NCBI RefSeq assembly: GCF_000284375.1
Contig: NC_017249.1
Location: 4,008,001-4,072,000 of the forward strand
DNA: 64,000 nt
Source: Bradyrhizobium japonicum USDA 6
Lineage (GTDB): Bacteria > Pseudomonadota > Alphaproteobacteria > Rhizobiales > Xanthobacteraceae
Reading direction: 5' to 3'
Made by a program: the position numbers and the translations under genes
Notes under the pieces: model-generated
The model's input: the letters and a program-made list of their open reading frames with translations, nothing else
Database searches by the model: none
What the model was told of the DNA's origin: nothing
In this document: in pieces, positions 48,240 through 56,650 of the stretch
How the letters are laid out: every line of letters starts with the position of its first letter
Position numbering within the stretch: position 1 is the stretch's first letter

Positions 48240-48920
48240 CTAGACCTCTGGCATCTCGCAGCCGAGACGGCGGAGCGAGGCGTCGACCCAGCTGCGATCG
48301 AGCGTACCGGCTTCGATCGCCGCCATTTGCTTGGTCTCGGCAGCCTGCTTGGCTTCGGCTGCCTCGATCACCGCTCGGCAATCGTCGATGGCGACGGCTA
48401 GCACGCCGTCGTCGTCGCCCAGCATCAAATCGCCGGACTGGATGACCATGCCGCCGATCGCGATCGGTCCGTTGATCTCGCCCGGACCGTCCTTGTACGG
48501 ACCGCGATGAGTGACACCCGCCGCGAAAACGGGAAGGGGGTTTGCCCGGATCGCAGCGGCATCGCGGATCGCGCCATGGATAACGATGCCGGCGACGCCG
48601 CGCCGGGCGGCCTGCGCGAGCATCATCTCGCCGAAGATTGCGTTGCTGAGGTCGCCGCCCGCGTCGACCACGATCACGTCGCCGGCAACCGCGATGTCGA
48701 GCGCCTTGTGGACCATCAGATTGTCGCCGGGGCGCGTCTTCACGGTCAAAGCGGGACCGGCCATGCCGCCAGCCGCATGCATCGGCCGGAGCGTGGTGCC
48801 CCCCGCGGCCATGCGCGACATCACATCGCTGATGTTAGCGACCGGAAGGGCGCGAGCCCGTTCGACCCATTCGCCTGCGACAACACGCTTGCGGGAAAGG
48901 ATCCTGAACCCTACGGCCAT
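48240..48920 (-). CDS. RraA-family aldolase (HMG/CHA aldolase type)
   Basis: A 226-residue protein that heads the operon, with GGGGTTGAT before ATG 48920. It shows the RraA/4-hydroxy-4-methyl-2-oxoglutarate aldolase pattern: LPVANISDVMSRM, GDVIVVDAGGDLSNAIFGEMM and GVAGIVIHGAIRDAAAIR (the Arg and Asp implicated in metal and substrate binding). The aldolase members split 4-hydroxy-4-methyl-2-oxoglutarate or 4-carboxy-4-hydroxy-2-oxoadipate to pyruvate. RraA itself regulates RNase E, but the catabolic context favours an aldolase. Confidence 0.85.
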   Translation of the reverse strand: MAVGFRILSRKRVVAGEWVERARALPVANISDVMSRMAAGGTTLRPMHAAGGMAGPALTVKTRPGDNLMVHKALDIAVAGDVIVVDAGGDLSNAIFGEMMLAQAARRGVAGIVIHGAIRDAAAIRANPLPVFAAGVTHRGPYKDGPGEINGPIAIGGMVIQSGDLMLGDDDGVLAVAIDDCRAVIEAAEAKQAAETKQMAAIEAGTLDRSWVDASLRRLGCEMPEV

Positions 48921-48944
48921 ATCAACCCCATTGAAAATGGAACG

Positions 48945-48965
48945 CCGTTACGCATAGTGTAACGG
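48945..48965. promoter_or_regulatory. Perfect palindrome in the RraA/IclR divergent region
   Basis: CCGTTAC (48945-48951), seven bases, GTAACGG (48959-48965). It overlaps the probable -10 region of the leftward operon. It is the best candidate for the IclR operator. Confidence 0.65.
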
Positions 48966-48982
48966 TGACGAGCCGAGGTCAA
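48959..48982 (-). promoter_or_regulatory. Probable promoter of the eight-gene operon
   Basis: On the minus strand TTGACC (48982-48977) is followed 15-17 bases later by TACACT or CACTAT. The exact -10 is uncertain. It overlaps the palindrome. Confidence 0.4.
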
Positions 48983-49010
48983 CCGAAAATCGGCAGGACA
49001 GGGATTTTCG

Positions 49011-49745
49011 ATGCCCAAGACGCAAGGGGTCGCCGCCGTGCAACGGGCGTTGGCGATCCTGGATACCTTCGCTGGAGCCGGGTCGCGCAGCCTGGCCGAC
49101 ATCGCCAAGATCACGGGCTTGGCGAAACCGACCGTGATGCGCTCGCTGGTGTCGCTGGATGAAGCCGGCTACGTCGTCCGCCTCAGCGACGGCCGCTACG
49201 CGCTCGGCGCAAAGACATTCCAGCTCGGCACCACCTATCGGGCCAATTTCAATCTCGAACAGCATGTGCTGCCGGTCCTTCAGCGGCTAAGCCAGGAGAC
49301 GTTGGAGAGCAGTGCGTTCCACGTGCGTGAACGCGATAGCCGGCTCTGTCTGTTTCGGGTGGATTCGCCGCAGCTCGTGCGCGACGTCGCGCGGCCCACC
49401 AATCTCGCGCCACTCGATTTGACCTCGACGGGACAAGTGCTGCGGACGGCGCGCTGGGCAGACCGCACGGATGACGGCGTGCAGGTCTTCGTCAGTTCCG
49501 GAATCTACGACGCTGTGACGGCCTCGCTCTCCACCGCCGTTTTCGGCCACGACGGAGCGCTGGTGGGCGCCATGACCGTGAGCGGCCCAATCGAACGCAT
49601 CCGTCAGGCCGACCTCCAGGCGCTGGCGTCCCGGTTGACCGATGCCTCGTATCGGCTCTCACTTGTGCTCGGCGCCCCATTGTCACGCGAGGTCGGCACG
49701 CCGCGGATCATCAGCCTGCCATCGGCCGAAACAGGCTCTCCCTGA
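49011..49745 (+). CDS. IclR-family transcriptional regulator
   Basis: A 244-residue protein with an N-terminal winged helix (VQRALAILDTFAGAGSRSLADIAKITGLAKPTVMRSLVSLDEAGYV) and the IclR effector domain (LCLFRVDSPQLVRDVARPT; TGQVLRTARW; TASLSTAVFGHDGALVGAMTVSGP). It is transcribed divergently from the RraA-headed operon with only 90 bp between, the usual arrangement for a regulator and its target. It converges on the AmiR-type gene. Confidence 0.92.
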   Translation: MPKTQGVAAVQRALAILDTFAGAGSRSLADIAKITGLAKPTVMRSLVSLDEAGYVVRLSDGRYALGAKTFQLGTTYRANFNLEQHVLPVLQRLSQETLESSAFHVRERDSRLCLFRVDSPQLVRDVARPTNLAPLDLTSTGQVLRTARWADRTDDGVQVFVSSGIYDAVTASLSTAVFGHDGALVGAMTVSGPIERIRQADLQALASRLTDASYRLSLVLGAPLSREVGTPRIISLPSAETGSP

Positions 49746-49808
49746 CGCGCTCCGCTCGGGGCGGGCACTATTTCGACCGGCAAGCTCGTGAATGGACGCC
49801 GCTCAGGT

Positions 49809-50393
49809 CTACAAGGTGTTCGTAGCTGCGCGTGGGGGAATGCCCTTTGCAGCAATCTCCGCCGATAGCTCTTCGATCGTCTTGCGCTGTTCCATGGCGG
49901 CTCTGCGGATCAACGCAAAAGCGGCGGGCTCGGCGAGCGCGTGCGAGTGCATCACCTGAAGAACGGCGGCAAGCACGATGCGGCGGGATCGCAGACGCTG
50001 CTCCAGTTTGAGGATCTGCTGCTTCAAGTCGTTGGTGCGTTCGTTTCGCTCGAATGCCATGACGACTGCCGCATAGATGCCGGCCGAGCGTAGCGGCTTG
50101 ACTAAGAACGACGCCGGATCGAGGTCGAAGACGAGCTTCAAGCGGCTCGGCGTCTCCGTGCCGAGCAGGGCGATGACCGGACAGCGCCCCAGGAACGGGG
50201 CTTCAAGCGGAAGAAGTTCATCGTCGATCAATGTCACGTCAGGCGCGAAGTCAATCGCCTGGCCGGGCGCCCATGCAGTGCTGTCGATGCCGAGACGTTC
50301 AAACTGGCGTCGCACGATCGATGCGTCGCGTTCGTCCTTGATGGCGACGAGTGCTTTGCGTCCGCGCAGCGAGAATGAAGACAGCTTGCTCAT
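49809..50393 (-). CDS. AmiR-like ANTAR-domain antiterminator
   Basis: A 194-residue protein. The N-terminal domain (about 10-120) is a receiver-like fold (KALVAIKDERDASIVRRQFERLGI; PDVTLIDDELLPL; CPVIALLG) without the usual phospho-acceptor surroundings. A coiled-coil linker (LKQQILKLEQRLRSRR) leads to a C-terminal ANTAR domain (RIVLAAVLQVMHSHALAEPAAFALIRRAAMEQRKTIEELSAEI). ANTAR proteins bind leader RNA and prevent termination. Its ATG overlaps the stop of the AmiC-like gene, as in the amiC-amiR pair of Pseudomonas. The target is probably the leader at 51715-51986. Confidence 0.88.
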   Translation of the reverse strand: MSKLSSFSLRGRKALVAIKDERDASIVRRQFERLGIDSTAWAPGQAIDFAPDVTLIDDELLPLEAPFLGRCPVIALLGTETPSRLKLVFDLDPASFLVKPLRSAGIYAAVVMAFERNERTNDLKQQILKLEQRLRSRRIVLAAVLQVMHSHALAEPAAFALIRRAAMEQRKTIEELSAEIAAKGIPPRAATNTL

Positions 50394-51565
50394 TTCACCA
50401 CCCGCAAATGCGGCGCATTCGGCGATGTACCGCCCTTTGAGGTCTCCCTGAAGGGGGGGGCGGCGACGTCGAGCTGCGTCAGGTAAGGATCAGGCTTAAC
50501 GGGCGCGTCGGCTTCCCAGAAGATGTCAAACTGTCCCCGTGCATTGGAGACTGCCAGTCGCGGCGTAAGGACGCAATGATTGTTGCTGCCGTCGATCCAG
50601 ACCGGTCCTTGCGGCGAATTGTAGCGATAACCGGCCGCGGCGCGCCTGACCTCGCCGATGTCAGACGTGCCGGCCCGCTGCAGCGCGCGGGCCAGCAGAT
50701 AGACGGCGACATAGGCAGATTGTCCGTCGACGGAGGGGCTACTGTCCTCGCCGTAGCGCGCTTTCCAACGTGCGACGAATGCACGGTTCTCGGACAGTTG
50801 TATGCTCTCGAAATAGGCCGATGATGTAATGCAGCCCGCCGAGGCCGGTCCGACGATCGCGAGTTCCGGCTCGCACAAGCTGCAGCTCAACATCGGAATG
50901 TCGAGGCTCGCGGCTTCGGCGGCAGCGCGGAAGGCGCGGATGAAGTCGTAGCTCGAGCTTCCGACCAACGTGTTGAACACGATTGGCGGCTTGCGGCGGA
51001 TGATCTCGTCGACGATATGCCCGACGGCGCTTTCGCCGAGTTCGAGCAGCCGTTCGGCCAGGATGTGGCCTTCTGCTGCACTCACCAATTCGCGGGTGAC
51101 GCGATTGGTCTCCCATGTCCAAACGTAGTTGGAGCCGACGCAGAAAATCTCGCGCGACAGATTGTCGAGCACGTAACGGACGAGCGGCAAGACGTTGTGA
51201 TTGGGCGATGCTCCGACATAGATGACGTTGTCGGAGCACTCGAAACCCTCGTAGCGCGCAGGATACCAAAGCAGGCGATCGGTACGCTCCACAATCGGCA
51301 AGACCTGCTTTCGCGATGCAGAGGTATAGCAGCCGATGATGTGCTCGACGCCGACATTGCGGATGAGATCGTCGCAGACCGTGTGGTATTCGGAGATGAT
51401 GCCGCGAGGATCGCGGATATGAGCGGCGATCGAGAAGTCGAACTCGGCTTGGTTGTTGATCTCGTCGACCGCCATCATGGCGCTCTTGAGGATCTCGCGG
51501 CCCATGGCCTGATAAGGCCCGGACTGCGAACAGATGATACCAACGGGAACGGACGGCTTTGTCAT
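50390..51565 (-). CDS. AmiC-like cytosolic amide sensor
   Basis: A 391-residue protein of the periplasmic-binding-protein fold (VPVGIICSQSGPYQAMGREILKSAMMAVDEINNQ; RKQVLPIVERTDRLLWYPARYEGFECSDNVIYVGASPNHN) without a signal peptide. That is the hallmark of AmiC, which holds AmiR inactive until an amide binds. It is coupled to the AmiR-like gene by a four-base overlap. A run of eight C residues (minus strand, 50453-50460) lies near its 3' end and could be prone to slippage. Confidence 0.88.
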   Translation of the reverse strand: MTKPSVPVGIICSQSGPYQAMGREILKSAMMAVDEINNQAEFDFSIAAHIRDPRGIISEYHTVCDDLIRNVGVEHIIGCYTSASRKQVLPIVERTDRLLWYPARYEGFECSDNVIYVGASPNHNVLPLVRYVLDNLSREIFCVGSNYVWTWETNRVTRELVSAAEGHILAERLLELGESAVGHIVDEIIRRKPPIVFNTLVGSSSYDFIRAFRAAAEAASLDIPMLSCSLCEPELAIVGPASAGCITSSAYFESIQLSENRAFVARWKARYGEDSSPSVDGQSAYVAVYLLARALQRAGTSDIGEVRRAAAGYRYNSPQGPVWIDGSNNHCVLTPRLAVSNARGQFDIFWEADAPVKPDPYLTQLDVAAPPFRETSKGGTSPNAPHLRVVK

Positions 51566-51678
51566 CTATGGCTTTCGGCGACGCGACGCGTCAGGAAACC
51601 ATCATGACTGATGTTGGTGCAAGAGGGGTTGCTGATTTGCTGCGCATGCACATTGCGAAATTTGTGCAACTGGCCTCG

Positions 51679-51708
51679 TTGACAAGGTGCTACGCACATC
51701 CTTAGAAT
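51679..51708 (+). promoter_or_regulatory. Sigma-70 promoter of the amide operon
   Basis: TTGACA (51679-51684), an 18-base spacer, TAGAAT (51703-51708). It is near consensus and places the transcript start at about 51715. Confidence 0.7.
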
Positions 51709-51834
51709 TTTGTACTACGGGCTTCCACTCGAACCCTGCGTGCGTTGATCTGGCCGATGACGTCCTGGTCTCTGCACAAAGTGCTTCGTTCGATTTCGGA
51801 TCCGATGCGATAGATCATAGACGCGGCATTTGAG

Positions 51835-51873
51835 CCATTCGTCACCTCATTCGCGAGGGACGGGTGGCTTTTT
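51835..51873 (+). terminator. Leader terminator upstream of the first amidase gene
   Basis: CCATTCGTC (51835-51843) pairs with GACGGGTGG (51859-51867), two G-U pairs included, and CCTC pairs with GAGG around a six-base loop. CTTTTTCGTTTT follows. It is an intrinsic terminator about 110 bp before the amidase start, where an AmiR-type antiterminator would act. Confidence 0.75.
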
Positions 51874-51986
51874 CGTTTTGCCGCTAAGAAAATTGGCGAT
51901 GCGTCCGCGTCGCCAAGCCGATGACGCGCGCGCGACGATTGCCATGCCTGCGCTTGCGTCGGCCAAAACGTGGGGAGACGATGGCA

Positions 51987-53381
51987 ATGACAGATATTCA
52001 TTATCTCGGGCTCGTCGAGGTCGGACAGCAGATTCAAGCCAAAAAGCTGTCGCCGGTCGAAGTTACCAAGGCGATGCTCGGGCGGATCGAACAGCTCGAC
52101 GTAAAACTCAAGAGCTACGCCTATCTGATGGCGGACTCGGCCCTGGCACAAGCGGCCGCGGCCGAGAAGGAAATCGCATCGGGCAAGGTCAGGGGACCGC
52201 TGCATGGCGTTCCGGTTGCGGTCAAGGATCTCTGCTGGGCCAAGGGCGCACCAGCGGCGCACGGCATGACGATTCATCGCGATTTCCGCCCCGCCGAGGA
52301 TGCGACCGTCGTCGCGCGGTTGAAAGATGCCGGCGCCATCATCCTCGGCAAGCTGCAGCAAACCGAGGGCGCCTACGCCGATCATCACCCGAAGATCGAC
52401 CCGCCGAAGAATCCGTGGAACGCGGATCTCTGGTCCGGCGCATCCTCGAGCGGCTCCGGCGTTGCTACTGCGGCGGGCCTCTGCTTTGGCTCGCTCGGCA
52501 CCGATACGGGCGGATCAATCCGCTTTCCGTCCGCGGCTAACGGCGTCACCGGGCTCAAGCCGACCTGGGGACGCGTCAGCCGCTACGGGGCATTCGAGCT
52601 TGCGGCGACGCTGGATCATATCGGCCCGATGGCAAGGAGCGCGGTCGATTGCGGCGCCATCCTCGGCGTGATCGCGGGTCAGGACCCCAAGGACACGACG
52701 TCGGTTCCGCTGCCCGTGCCTGACTATCTCGCCAGTTTGTCCGGCGACCTTCGCGGCGTGACGATCGGCGTCGACCGGCGCTGGACCAGCGAAGGCACCG
52801 ATGGCGATGCGGCCAATGTGTTGACCGAGGGTCTGCGTGTAGCGGCCGATCTCGGCGCGAAGATCAAGGAGATCACGTTCCCCGATCCCAAGGCGGTCAT
52901 CGACGACTGGTTCCCGCTCTGCGGCATCGAGGTCGCCGTCGCGCACGAGGACACCTATCCCGCGCGCAAGGACGAGTACGGCCCGGCACTCGCTGGGCTG
53001 CTCGATCTCGGTCGGCAGCAGTCCGGCATGGACTATCAGAAGATCGTGCTCCGGCGCGAAGCGTTTCGTGGCGCCGTCCGCCTTCTGTTCGAATCCGTCG
53101 ATCTCCTCGCAGTGCCGGCCCAGGCATTCGCCGCGCCGACGCTCGCCAAGATGGCGTCGCTCGGCGAGGACGCCTCGCTGATCGCAGGCTTGCTTCGCTT
53201 CACATGCCCATTCGACATGACGGGAAGCCCGACCGTGACGCTACCCGGCGGCTTCGCCGCGAATGGCGGTCCGGTTGGCTTCCAGTTCATCGGTCGTCAT
53301 TTCGATGAGGCTGGCCTCGTCCGCGCGGGCGATGCGTTCCAGCGCGTTACCGACTGGCACAAGCGTCATCCCGGGATCTGA
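51987..53381 (+). CDS. Amidase-signature enzyme 1
   Basis: ATG 51987 is nine bases from GGGGAG; ATG 51981 is the alternative. The 464 residues contain the Ser-cisSer-Lys catalytic set: Lys in GVPVAVKDLCW, the GASSSGSGVA loop and Ser in GTDTGGSIRFP. Closest by eye is the second amidase of this operon (60057), with matching stretches such as FGSLGTDTGGSIRFPSA and GLKPTWGRVSRYG. The reaction is hydrolysis of an amide to acid and ammonia; the substrate is unknown. It is the first gene behind the leader terminator. Confidence 0.88.
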   Translation: MTDIHYLGLVEVGQQIQAKKLSPVEVTKAMLGRIEQLDVKLKSYAYLMADSALAQAAAAEKEIASGKVRGPLHGVPVAVKDLCWAKGAPAAHGMTIHRDFRPAEDATVVARLKDAGAIILGKLQQTEGAYADHHPKIDPPKNPWNADLWSGASSSGSGVATAAGLCFGSLGTDTGGSIRFPSAANGVTGLKPTWGRVSRYGAFELAATLDHIGPMARSAVDCGAILGVIAGQDPKDTTSVPLPVPDYLASLSGDLRGVTIGVDRRWTSEGTDGDAANVLTEGLRVAADLGAKIKEITFPDPKAVIDDWFPLCGIEVAVAHEDTYPARKDEYGPALAGLLDLGRQQSGMDYQKIVLRREAFRGAVRLLFESVDLLAVPAQAFAAPTLAKMASLGEDASLIAGLLRFTCPFDMTGSPTVTLPGGFAANGGPVGFQFIGRHFDEAGLVRAGDAFQRVTDWHKRHPGI

Positions 53382-53398
53382 GTTGAGGAGCCGATCAT

Positions 53399-54397
53399 AT
53401 GCCCGCAGAAGACTGGTTGAAGAGTTCCATCATGGCCAAGCGTGCCGTCGCCAAAGGCGCAACCGGCGCGACGCATAGTCTGACGATCGAGCAGCAGGGC
53501 GGCTTCCACTACGTCTATGGTCCCTATGCCAAGCCGACCCTGTCGATCGACCCCGGCGGAGTCGTGGTTGTCGAGACGGAGGATGCGTTCGGCGGCGTGC
53601 TCACCAAGGAGACCGACAGCCCTACCGCCAAATTGAACTTCCCCTATCTCAATCCGCAATGCGGGCCGATCGCGGTGAAGGGCGCCAAGAAGGGCGATTG
53701 CCTCGCGATCTACATCCGCGACGTCGAGACCCGCGGCGAGCAGCCGGCCGGCACGACCTGCATTATTCCTGAGTTCGGCGGACTCGTCGGGACAAGCTCG
53801 ACGGCACTGCTCAATCCGCCATTGCCGGAGCGCGTGAAGAAGCTGCATGTCGACAGGAACGGCGTTCGCTGGAACGACAAGATTACGCTGCCCTACGAGC
53901 CGTTTATCGGCACCATTGGCGTCTCGCCGGAGATCGAGGCGATCTCCTCGCTGCAGCCGGATTACCACGGCGGCAACATGGATCTGCCCGACGTCGCCCC
54001 CGGCGCGATCATCTATTTCCCGGTGCATACCGACGGCGGGATGCTCTACGTCGGCGACTGTCACGCGACGCAGGGCGACGGCGAACTCTCGGGCGTGGCG
54101 CTGGAGCAGCGCGCGACCGTCACGCTGCAGGTCGACCTGATCAAGAACTGGAGTTTCGCCTGGCCGCGGCTCGAGACAAAGGACTTCATCATGACGATCG
54201 GCAGCGCCCGCCCGCTCGAAGACGCGGCCCGTATCGCCTATCGCGAACTCGTGCGGTGGATGGCGGCCGATTACGGCTTCGACGAGATCGACGCCTACAT
54301 GCTGCTCAGCCAAGCCGGCCGCATGCGGCTCGGCAACATGGTCGACCCCAAATACACGATGGGCGCATCGATCCTGAAGAATTACCTCAAGCCATGA
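53399..54397 (+). CDS. Formamidase/acetamidase (FmdA/AmdA family)
   Basis: AGGAG lies eight bases before ATG 53399. The 332-residue protein matches the FmdA_AmdA family: VVVETEDAFGG, PFIGTIGVSPE, HGGNMDLPDVAPGAIIYFPVHTDGGMLYVGDCHATQGDGELSG. It hydrolyses formamide or short aliphatic amides to ammonia and the acid and is unrelated in fold to the flanking amidase-signature enzymes. It may release ammonia from the small amides formed or imported by this operon. Confidence 0.9.
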   Translation: MPAEDWLKSSIMAKRAVAKGATGATHSLTIEQQGGFHYVYGPYAKPTLSIDPGGVVVVETEDAFGGVLTKETDSPTAKLNFPYLNPQCGPIAVKGAKKGDCLAIYIRDVETRGEQPAGTTCIIPEFGGLVGTSSTALLNPPLPERVKKLHVDRNGVRWNDKITLPYEPFIGTIGVSPEIEAISSLQPDYHGGNMDLPDVAPGAIIYFPVHTDGGMLYVGDCHATQGDGELSGVALEQRATVTLQVDLIKNWSFAWPRLETKDFIMTIGSARPLEDAARIAYRELVRWMAADYGFDEIDAYMLLSQAGRMRLGNMVDPKYTMGASILKNYLKP

Positions 54398-54431
54398 CAT
54401 CCAGCCGCTTTCAGAAACAGGGGACATCACG

Positions 54432-55673
54432 ATGAATTCGGGACGTAAGCTCGGAATGGTCTTGCTCGGCGCTATGCTCGGTACAGCGGCTGGGGTGAGT
54501 GTCGCTTGGGCGGCCGAGCCGCCGTTGAAGGTGGGTCTGCTTGAGGACGTTTCAGGCGACCTCGCCTTCATGGGCATGCCGAAGCTGCACGGCTCTCAGC
54601 TGGCCGTCGAGGAGATCAACAAGAGCGGCGGTATCCTTGGTCGGCAGATCGAGTTGATTCACCTCGATCCGCAGGGCGACAACGCGCGCTATCAGGAGTT
54701 CGGCCGTCGACTGCTCAACCGCGACAAGGTCGACGTGCTGATCGGCGGCATCACCTCGGCCTCGCGCGAGGCGTTGCGTCCGATCGTCGATCGCACCTCG
54801 ACGCCGTACTTCTACACCAACCAGTATGAAGGCGGCGTCTGCGACGCCAGCATGATCAGCATGGGCGCGGTGCCCGAGCAGCAATTCTCGACGCTGATTC
54901 CGTGGATGGTCGAGAAGTTCGGCAAGAAGGTCTATGTCATCGCCGCCGATTACAATTTCGGTCAGATTTCGGCTGAGTGGAACCGCAAGATCATGAAGGA
55001 TCTCGGCGGCGAGGTCGTCGGCGAGGAGTTCATCCCGCTCGGCGTGTCGCAGTTCGCGCAGACCATCCAGAATATCCAGAAGGCGAAGCCGGATTGGTTG
55101 CTCACGATCAACGTCGGTGCTGCCCAGGATTCGTTCTTCGAGCAGGCGGCCGCGGCCAACCTCAACCTGCCGATGGGATCGTCGATCAAGGTCATGCTCG
55201 GCTTCGAGCACAAGCGGTTCAAGCCGCCGGCGCTCAACAACATGCATGCGACTGCGAATTGGTTCGAGGAAATCGATACGCCGGAGGCGACCGAGTTCAA
55301 GAAGCGCTGGCATGCGAAATTCCCTGACGAGCTCTACATCAACGACATGGGCTACAATGCCTATAATGCGCTCTACATGTACAAGGCGCTGGTCGAGAAG
55401 GCGAAGTCGATCAAGCTCGACGACATGCGCAAGGTCATCGCGACCGGCGATGCATGCATCGACGCTCCCGAAGGCAAGGTGTGCATCGATCCGAAGAGCC
55501 AGCACACCTCGCACCGTATGCGCCTGATCTCGGTCGGGCCGAAGCATGAGGTGAAGGTCGAGAAGGACTATGGGACGATCCAGCCGTACTGGCTTGGCCA
55601 AATCGGTTGCGATCTCACCAAGAAGAACGACAAGGACCAATACACGCCGAGCCATCTCCCGAAGAAATCGTGA
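54432..55673 (+). CDS. Amide/urea-type ABC transporter substrate-binding protein
   Basis: A 413-residue protein with a signal peptide (about 1-28, VAWAAE) and the branched-chain amino acid/urea binding-protein fold (VGLLEDVSGDLAFMGMPKLHGSQLAVEEINKSGGILGRQIELI; YFYTNQYEGGVCDASMISMG). It resembles UrtA/AmiC-type proteins more than leucine-binding proteins. The cytosolic AmiC-like sensor at 50390 belongs to the same superfamily, so the two probably recognise the same or similar ligand. Confidence 0.9.
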   Translation: MNSGRKLGMVLLGAMLGTAAGVSVAWAAEPPLKVGLLEDVSGDLAFMGMPKLHGSQLAVEEINKSGGILGRQIELIHLDPQGDNARYQEFGRRLLNRDKVDVLIGGITSASREALRPIVDRTSTPYFYTNQYEGGVCDASMISMGAVPEQQFSTLIPWMVEKFGKKVYVIAADYNFGQISAEWNRKIMKDLGGEVVGEEFIPLGVSQFAQTIQNIQKAKPDWLLTINVGAAQDSFFEQAAAANLNLPMGSSIKVMLGFEHKRFKPPALNNMHATANWFEEIDTPEATEFKKRWHAKFPDELYINDMGYNAYNALYMYKALVEKAKSIKLDDMRKVIATGDACIDAPEGKVCIDPKSQHTSHRMRLISVGPKHEVKVEKDYGTIQPYWLGQIGCDLTKKNDKDQYTPSHLPKKS

Positions 55674-55771
55674 CGCCTGACGGGCACGGATTTTGCTCGT
55701 ATTGAGAGTTGCGTTCTTGGACAAGGCCGGCGCCGCAACGATGCGGCGCCGGGATCGGCAAAGGGACCAAG

Positions 55772-56638
55772 ATGTCGGCTGAAGTATTCTCGGTATTCTA
55801 TCAGTTCGCCGATGTGTTCGCGTTCCTCATTCTCTCGGCCGCAGGTCTCGCTATCGTGTTCGGCATGATGGGCGTCATCAATATGGCGCATGGCGAGTTC
55901 ATCATGTGCGGGGCCTATGTCACCGTCGGCCTGGTGAATCTGGGCATTCCGCTCGCGATTGCCCAGATCCTGGCCGCGCTGACGGCGGGGCTCATCGGTG
56001 TCGCCGTCGAGTTCCTGATCGTGCGGCGCTTCTACAAGCGGCCGCTGGATTCTCTGCTCGCCACTTGGGGGCTCAGCCTCATCGTGACGCAATCGATGCT
56101 CCTGATTGTCGGTTCAGCCGTGCGGGGCATCGGAACGCCCGAAGGAAGCTTCGCGATCGGCGGCTATACGTTTTCGACCTATCGTCTGGTTCTGTTCGGT
56201 TGCGCGGTGGCCGTGCTGGGCGGTCTCTACGTCGTTTTCATGAAGACGCGCTTTGGTGTGATCGCCCGGGCGACGATGCAGAATGCGGCGATGGCGAAGG
56301 CGCTGGGCGCGCGAACCGGCCGAATCTATTCGATCAGCTTCGGGATCGGCACCGGCCTTGCCGGACTTTGCGGGGCGCTCTACGCGCCAACAATGACGCT
56401 GATCCCGACAATGGGGGCGACCTTCGTGGTCGAAAGCTTCGTTACGGTCGTAATCGGAGGGGCAAACGTGCTGCTCGGAACAGCGCCGGCCGCTGTGTTC
56501 CTGGCGATGATCCGGATGGCGCTGAACGCGAGCTACGGCCAGATCATCGGACAGATTGGCATGCTGGTCGCCGTTATTTTGATCATTCGGGTGTTGCCCG
56601 AGGGACTCTCCAGCGTCCTGGTTCGTCGTGGGCGCTAA
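55772..56638 (+). CDS. Branched-chain/urea-type ABC permease 1 (LivH/UrtB-like)
   Basis: ATG 55772 follows AAGGGA. The 288 residues form about eight membrane helices with the LivH signature (LAIVFGMMGVINMAHGEFIMCGAYV; GVIARATMQNAAMAKALGARTGRIYSISFGIGTGLAGLCGAL). It is the first transmembrane subunit of the importer. Confidence 0.92.
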   Translation: MSAEVFSVFYQFADVFAFLILSAAGLAIVFGMMGVINMAHGEFIMCGAYVTVGLVNLGIPLAIAQILAALTAGLIGVAVEFLIVRRFYKRPLDSLLATWGLSLIVTQSMLLIVGSAVRGIGTPEGSFAIGGYTFSTYRLVLFGCAVAVLGGLYVVFMKTRFGVIARATMQNAAMAKALGARTGRIYSISFGIGTGLAGLCGALYAPTMTLIPTMGATFVVESFVTVVIGGANVLLGTAPAAVFLAMIRMALNASYGQIIGQIGMLVAVILIIRVLPEGLSSVLVRRGR

Positions 56639-56650
56639 AGGGAATTTGTG

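Larger units (their letters stand above)
51566..51986. promoter_or_regulatory. Divergent control region of the amide locus
   Basis: About 420 bp separate the divergent AmiC-like gene and the first amidase. It contains the promoter at 51679 and the leader terminator at 51835, leaving a leader of about 270 nt. I searched for the paired six-base loops (A1, G4) of ANTAR target RNA between 51715 and 51850 and did not find a clean pair. Confidence 0.6.

Noticed and set aside
48921..49010. Sigma-54 promoter in the RraA/IclR gap
   Set aside because: No GG-N10-GC element with proper flanks is present. A sigma-70-like TTGACC is a better reading.
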